Assembly (NCBI RefSeq): GCF_032854445.1
Contig: NC_088301.1
Coordinates: 4,141,703-4,205,702, forward strand
Direction of reading: 5' to 3'
DNA length: 64,000 nucleotides
From: Liolophura sinensis
Taxonomy: Eukaryota > Mollusca > Polyplacophora > Chitonida > Chitonidae
Shown here: one piece after another, positions 57,986 through 64,000 of the stretch
Numbering within the stretch: the stretch's first letter is position 1
Layout: each line of letters begins with the position of its first letter
Position numbers and translations under genes: made by a program
Notes under the pieces: model-generated
Databases searched by the model: none
Told to the model about the DNA's origin: nothing
Seen by the model: only the letters and a program-made list of their open reading frames with translations

Positions 57986-58745
57986 GCCACTGGTTGGGTT
58001 TTCAGTGCACTGGTGCCGTGCCTGCTTGATTTTTCAGTGGTTGGCTTGTTAGTATATCAACAACGTGACTGGGTGGGATGTCTGTACATAAATACCGTGA
58101 CTTGTTGGGATGTAAGTACAATCAGGCCGTGGCTGTTTGGGGTGCCAGGACATTCATGCCGTGACTGGGTGGGATGTCAGTACATTCATGCCGTGACTGG
58201 GTGGGATGTCAGTACATTCACGCCGTGACTGGGTGGGATGTCAGTATATTCACGCCGAGACTGGCTTGGATGCCAAGACATTCATGTCGTGACTGGGTGG
58301 GATGTCAGTACATTCATGTCGTGACTGGGTGGGATGCCAGTACATTCACGCCGTGACTGGGTGGGATGCCAGGACATTCATGCCGTGACTGGGTGGGATG
58401 CCAGGACATTCATGTCGTGACTGGGTGGGATGCCAGGACATTCATGTCGTGACTGGGTGGGATGCCAAGACATTCATGTCGTGACTGGGTGTGATGCCAG
58501 GACATTCATGTCGTTACTGGCTGGGATGCCAGGACATTCATGTCGTGACTGGGTGGGATGCCAGGACATTCATGTCGTGACTGGCTGGGATGCCAAGACA
58601 TTCATGTCGTGACTGGCTGGGATGCCAGGACATTCATGTCGTGACTGGGTGGGATGTCAGTACATTCACGCCGTGACTGGGTGGGATGTGAGTACATTTA
58701 CGCCATGGAAGGTCGGGTTGTCATTACATTAATACCGTGACTTGG
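57985..58745. repeat. Minisatellite, 32-bp unit, about 23 copies, in intron 4 of gene C
   Basis: Unit CATTCATGTCGTGACTGGGT plus GGGATGCCAGGA. It continues the preceding 96-bp array without a gap and its unit resembles one third of it, so both likely share an origin. Confidence 0.94.
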
Positions 58746-59429
58746 GCATGAGATTTGTGTTATCTTTGATGTGATGTTTCTTCGAGACAGAGTTCGCCTA
58801 CGATTACAAAAGCAAACCAAACCAGCGACAACAGTGTGATAGTTGGCAAATGGTCACATGCAACTTTTTAAAACCGGCGTCTTGTCAGTTAGGATTTTAT
58901 TTTTACTAAATTAAAATGCTTAAAGCAAACGATTACTAAAATGTGAAGTAAGGCTCATCGTACGAGGAGAAAACCATGTGTAAAAATACCTTCGCTTATT
59001 TTTTCAGATTTTGTTACGAGTGTTGAAAGGCACTGAAATATTTAAATGCTATGTTTGGCCTTATGAGCCACACTGAGGCTGACGTCACATCACCTTTTTT
59101 CCAGATGTTCACCAGAATTAAGGAATTTTGGGGAACTTTATTTCAGTAAACTTTTACTCACCGGTAAAAAGATTTATTCCAACATTCAGTGTCGTTATTA
59201 GAGTTGAACATACTTTCTGTGACTTCAGAGCTCCTAACCTCTGATAGAATGATCTATAAAGCTCATCTTAGAATTCAAATGTTTGAGCACCTTTAACTCT
59301 TTTCACAAAAATCTAAAAAATAATAAAAGTACATTTATGCATAGTTTAGTCTTCCTCTTTAAATACATGTAGTAACAATTTATTACAATAACTCGTCTAG
59401 AAATACCCCAAAAGTCTATATTTCCTTAC

Positions 59430-59613
59430 CTTTCCTCAGGAACTTAACCTCTCCGTTCCTCCATACCGCCTTTTGGTTTTCAGAATAACCCTTCTTACTT
59501 CTCTCTTTTTTCATGGCTTCAAAGTCACACTTTTTCGACAGTTTTTGGAAAAATTCCTCACTTCGTTTTATACCGAGAAATGCAGCAAGCTTTCGAATTT
59601 CTCTATCAAAGTT
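59430..59613 (-). pseudogene. SULT gene C exon 4 (open reading frame kept)
   Basis: 184 bases from TATTTAG|AACTTT to GGAAAG|GTAAGG. It codes for NFDREIRKLAAFLGIKRSEE and ends NGEVKFLRK. Both splice sites look usable, unlike those around exons 1 and 2 of this gene. Confidence 0.8.
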
Positions 59614-60276
59614 CTAAATACACAGCAAAAGGAAGAGATAAAAAAGTTCATATTATTTCATTTCAAATTCCTACGTACGATTGGAGAGAAAGTAGTTCTA
59701 CCTGTAAGTTACATCAAAGGATGTTCTATATCTTCCTTGACAAAACAAAAGTTTGGACGACCAGTTTTCACACGAAGCTCCAAATATCACGAATATAGCA
59801 AAATGTGTTGGAGGATTGTGAACTGTAGAAATCGTAAAGCTACAAAGTTAAGAGTGTTAGTAAGCACACATATTTACCGTCAATCTAACAGCCAACATAC
59901 CATTTTTAAATTCTCATAGTACAGAACGTATATGGGGGCATTAGATATTCCTTGATCCCTTTCTCCCATCCCTTCAAGAACTTTGTCCATTTGCCATAAT
60001 CCACTGAAATAATAGTCTTTATATGACATGGCACCAATCAGCAAAACCAAATGCACTGCTTCTTTAAAAATCTGCACATGTACAAAATATATTCAACTAG
60101 CTTTCAAAATGGGCTACATACACGGATACAAGAAAATTCCGAAAAGTATTGAATTAGTTTTTCTTCTAATCATAACACTGTTCTCAAAATACACCCTAAG
60201 TGCATAGTTTATGGTTTAGGCATATTCTTTTCTTATATAATAGAGCTTAGACTTCAGTAGCAGACGTACATGTAAC

Positions 60277-60610
60277 TTTTCCATCTAGCCACATCTCAAA
60301 GTAGTCTGGCCAGTTGCCATGATAACCATACACACCAACCAGCCCGTTGTAATGGTGGTAATGGGAGACGCAGACATCTTTCGGATTCCTCAAAGGGTGT
60401 ACCATCTTAGACCCCTTCCTGAAAACATCCTTGGGGGGGGGGGGGGGGTGTAGTCAAAGTGGAAATGGTGGCTCAAACATCTTGGTGAACTCATACTATT
60501 GAAATGCTCTTGATCAACAAATTCCAACATAGCCATCATCTTATTTCCGTTGCAGTATTCAGTACTTCCGGCCAGCAGCATGTGACATATTTCCCACGTC
60601 CAGTTTCCTC
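60277..60610 (-). pseudogene. SULT gene C exon 2 (frameshifted by a C run)
   Basis: Codes for GGNWTWEICHMLLAGSTEYC and a catalytic-site segment SPRCLSHHF, then runs into the C homopolymer; the rest (FRKGSKMV, RNPKDVCVSHYHH, DYFEMWLDGK) continues in another frame. The G-G-N-W form of the PAPS loop is shared with gene B, which places these two as sister copies. Confidence 0.82.
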
Positions 60611-61180
60611 CTGTTTGAGAAGATGTATTGAGTACTGATTCGAAAAGGTTGATTTATTCAGAATTATTCAACTATGACTCATTAGTAATAATTAACATAT
60701 CATAACTTACGTCCAAAATGTATGATATCCCGTGCGCTTGATGGAGTTTGAATGTATAGGTGTTAGCCATCATTTCTATATGGACAACGGAAGATATAGG
60801 TAAAACTCGGTGACATAGATAAACGCTTAAATAGTTCTAAATAAGAAAAGGTCAAATTTGCGAGTAGGCCTATTTGCCACGTTCAGTAGGCCTAGGATAG
60901 TAGGCCTATTTGCCACGTATAGAAAGTGCTATAAGTTAACAATGTAAAATACTGGGAATATAATTGTAAGATAATGTGTGTAAAAACCTGACTTAGAATA
61001 TCCACAGACCTACACGTCACCCTCACGTGAGGGGAATTCCATCATCTGCCTTAACCTCAGTTCCTGGTCGCCCGAAAACGCCGGCATCGGCTGTCCTCGG
61101 AAACTGAAGAATTTTATCTTATTTCCTCCAGCATCCTCAAAATAGACGATTTTTGCCTCATCTTCCTGGATTCATTGTCT

Positions 61181-63224
61181 CTGAGGGATAAAAGGTAATT
61201 GTTGATAATTTTAATTGTTCATAACAGGTTACACAAGATTTGTGCAGTTTGTTCATCAAAACGGGTGAATGAAACCGCGAACAGTTTATTTGTCTTCCCC
61301 CGCCCCCACCTATTCTAGTCATGTAGGAGGAAAAAGTGAGACTATCCGCGGAGTACAATTGTGATTACGAGGCGCATATCTCATAGTAATGGAGATCGTA
61401 AAGTCCAGTTCTAATGACTAATGTCCATATCCTCCGTCTCTCCTTCTGTGACACCACTGTACTGCAAGTAATCCCAGTCATGCAGGCATCCATATTACCA
61501 GTCATGTAACCATGCATAATCATGTGGTCACGTCATGTTCATTTAACGCTGGACATCAGGCTGTTCCGTATGACCATGTGCTGGGATGATGGGAATAAGA
61601 GAAATCACATTGTTTATAGTGGCCATAGATCGCCATGAAAGAAACTGCCTTCGCTTACTTTTATTTCAGAGTTTTTGTCAGTGAATTACATAAACAGACA
61701 ACAGAGAGGTGAAAAGAGACCTTAACGGTCACAGACATTTTTTTATGACGTTCTGGGTACCTCTATAAATCAACTTATAATAGGGAATTCCATTTGGGCC
61801 ATTTGATGAATCATGTTAGAGCAACCAGAGAGACGATGTCGTGTCACTCAAACCACATGCGCATATGTTTAAAGGGCAAAACAGTCTTCGTGTTACGTGA
61901 CTGAAAACAGACGCGTCCTCGGGTTGTAGAAGTGACTGTGATTGGATAAAACTGATACCACACCGACACTTTCGAATTTTCAATTATGCACACTATTATA
62001 AACGACTTCAATGAGGATAATTTAGATTTAAGATTTGAAAGCCAGCTGTTCCATAGCTGTTCCATAGCTTAGGGCCTCACCTGTGGATAGTTTATGGATA
62101 AAAGAGATAAATCAGAACGACAATTTACTGCAATTCTTCAACCTTTTCGCTTGTTTGCAATGTGTTTATTCAAGCATATTCTTCAGGAATTCTTCTGTAT
62201 TTAACTGATAAACCATACATTTTGTGAAGCCTTGAGTCTGGCCAATCTAAACAGTGTAATTCTGTCTCCAAAATCAAAATACAAATATGCATAAATTACA
62301 TTCAAGTTTGCTCTTTCATGTGCGAAAAGGTTGGGGAATTTGGGTATACGCTAAAGATTTAACATTGATTACCTTGTGGGATCTCAGTGAACTTTATGAA
62401 GCAGGAGTGAAAAGTTATGGGAAGGAAAGTGGGGTTTAAATTCTACAGAGAGTGGTGACGTACACTGAAAAAGCAAATGTTTATCATAACACATTTCTGC
62501 AAAAGAATTACAGTGATCAACAAATTAATGCCTTTCAGTAAATATCGGATTCATACATATACTATTTAGAACGTTAAAATGATTCCAAAGTTTCAAAAAG
62601 TTATAATTTGATCCGTTTTATACATTTTAGGATATTCATAAACTATTTTGAACGGTTACACGTGCACACACTATAATAAATGTTTACTTTTATCATGTTC
62701 ATTGTGTCTTTATTTTTCAAATAAACGTGTATGTGTCATAAATATATTGATTTATTTTATAAATACATGCAGTGTGTTACACATTTACATTCTCGCATTT
62801 ATAGTCTAAATGCAATAACTTATGAAGTAAACTGAATGGGTTTATTGCTAAAACGGAGTGATATAAAGTTTTCAGTGAGTATGAGCAACATTAGGAAGTG
62901 ATCTATCAGTTGATGGATAAACATGTTTAATTGTTGAAGTATTAAACATGTTACAATTAAACATTAAGCATGTTCATTATATGTTTCAAAGCGATGTTTA
63001 GATGTTAAATGTTTATTTTTTCAGTGTATGGTCGAGTTTTCAGCTAATCAGTCTAATTGTTTGTTTTTTTTGTAAGACTTGTAGTGGATACTACGCCTGG
63101 AACAATATGCGACTGCTTTTTAAAACAGGGATCAGAGCTCTGCTCTAACGTCAAAGTTGCGACACATTGTCACACATTTGTTGCCTAGTAATCGTTCGCC
63201 TCGAAGAGATTCAACGCTGATCAG
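61181..63224. other. Upstream region / probable 5' UTR intron of gene C
   Basis: AT-rich DNA with repeated AACATGTT/ACATTT words near 62,900-63,000. No protein-like frame and no tandem array. Confidence 0.45.
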
Positions 63225-63335
63225 ATCATGCCAAAGACTCTTAAAGTGATACTTGCTGCTCCCTCGCTTGGCGCTCAGCACCGAGATGTTAGAGAAATGA
63301 AACAGAACTGGTTGGTTGGTATAAGTAATTCTATA
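63225..63335 (+). mobile_element. SINE body fragment
   Basis: CCAAAGACTCTTAAAGTGAT and CCCTCGCTTGGCGCTCAGCA match the central part of the SINEs at 48.4 and 51.2 kb. Head and tail are not seen. Confidence 0.6.
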
Positions 63336-63485
63336 CCATTGAATGCAATAAGGGGATTTCTTTCCTTAACCACTGCACATGTGAGTCAATAGATCAGTTG
63401 TTTTAATGCATCTGCGCATATTAAATGCATATAAAACAATTTAAATCAATGAACGCTATCATTAAAGCCCATTTAAGTTTCTTAC

Positions 63486-63600
63486 CGTACACAGCGGAAT
63501 GACCTCCGAAGAAAACATTGTCTCTTTGTGCGATTAGGTACATTTCTTCCCAGTTTACATTTCCGAGGAGTGAAACATACGTCACCGGCTCGGCATCACA
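63486..63600 (-). promoter_or_regulatory. Candidate 5' non-coding exon of SULT gene C
   Basis: Minus-strand TGTACG|GTAAGAAA at 63,486 is a good donor 2.3 kb before the gene C coding start, whose first coding exon is preceded by acceptor CCCTCAG|AGACAATG. The position parallels the candidates for genes A and B. The upstream end is unknown. Confidence 0.3.
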
Positions 63601-64000
63601 GATGCTACTGTCAACCCGTATGCTCTGAGATTTGTCAGTTTGTCATTTATCGGAGCTGTCATCCTTCGATTGGAGAGTGCCTCTTAACTGTGGACTCCAA
63701 ATTTACGTGGACTGACTCGCCTTGGGAAACCGAAATATTCTATCCCGATTTAGACGCTATGATCACTAAGAGACCATACATTTTTATAATTTTTTTTGTA
63801 ATGTTTTTTATTTTATTGTCAGTTTTAGTATTTGTTTGATTTTTGGGGGGTTAGAATATATGTATTGAGCTCATTCAAACGTCTTCTTGTTTCTTTGTTT
63901 GATCTTGTGTAAGGTCTATCGTTGATCTGAGAGATCAACAGGCCAAGTTGTCTCTCATCTTTATTCTCCAATAGTGGTTATCTTACACTGATACCATGGC

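Larger units (their letters stand above)
55856..61175 (-). pseudogene. SULT gene C: sulfotransferase pseudogene, closest to gene B
   Basis: All five exons can be found: 61175-60988, 60610-60276 or 60277, 60003-59901, 59613-59430 and 56010-55856. Exon 1 has one extra base soon after the ATG, a TAG where gene B has Tyr (DVYVCGY) and YSKSG for YPKSG. Exon 2 has a 16-base C run (plus-strand G run 60,433-60,448) that puts RNPKDVCVSHYHH out of frame. Exon 3 is 103 rather than 104 bases (one base lost near 59,930). Donors after exons 1 and 2 are weakened (GTTTTT, GTTACA). Exons 4 and 5 are open; exon 5 runs about 14 codons beyond the homologous end, to RTGNRCDTRS. The multiple independent lesions make a functional enzyme unlikely, although the C run is a spot where sequencing errors are common. 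Confidence 0.87.

Noticed and set aside
63528-63839. 103-codon frame with a hydrophobic C-terminus (FIIFFVMFFILLSVLVFV)
   Set aside because: The hydrophobic end is from a T-rich stretch; the rest shows no known motif, and no splice or start context supports it.

Overview
This is nuclear DNA from an animal, most likely a lophotrochozoan (mollusc or brachiopod). It has small coding exons with GT-AG introns, AT-rich intergenic DNA and many minisatellites. It also carries foldback elements and tRNA-headed SINEs ending in an ACGTTAAACCC...CACTCACTCACTC tail of the kind I associate with mollusc genomes. The species cannot be fixed from the sequence. There are no bacterial operons, CRISPR arrays or rRNA genes.

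The functional content is a tandem cluster of three cytosolic sulfotransferase (SULT, Sulfotransfer_1) genes, all on the minus strand. Each has the same five coding exons in the same phases. Gene A (26,514 to 17,407; 296 codons) and gene B (50,039 to 39,029; 302 codons) can be read from start to stop across plausible splice sites. Gene C (61,175 to 55,856) is a close relative of B but a pseudogene: three frameshifts, one nonsense codon and two weakened splice donors. Genes B and C each have a good acceptor 5 bases before the ATG, so an upstream non-coding exon is expected; candidate donors lie at 52,185 and 63,486, with a similar one for gene A at 28,138. Gene A has Arg in place of the usual PAPS-loop Lys, and gene B has Gly in place of the first loop Thr.

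Layout. Positions 1-10,300 are intergenic with dispersed repeats, a 430-bp foldback element (7,757-8,187) and a GATATC-rich patch. A 79-bp minisatellite fills 10,340-11,815. A segmental duplication follows (11,810-14,695 and 15,500-18,770); the second copy holds the last two exons of gene A, while the first keeps only a broken piece of exon 4. Gene A fills 17.4-26.5 kb, and 26.5-36.6 kb is repeat-rich spacer. A 59-bp array (36.6-38.9 kb) leads into the 3' end of gene B, whose fourth intron holds a 4.4-kb array of a 40-bp unit. A hAT transposase remnant lies in intron 1 of gene B. Between B and C are SINEs, an 11-residue-repeat reading frame at 52.6 kb and a broken retroelement-type integrase gene (53,094-54,597). 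Intron 4 of gene C is filled by 33-, 96- and 32-bp arrays.

The most unusual feature is that minisatellites in gene A are made of its own exon-intron junctions. The 35-bp array after exon 2 and the 34-bp array after exon 4 consist of units matching the exon end plus the splice donor, so the introns begin with rows of decoy donors. The array in intron 1 also starts at the splice donor.
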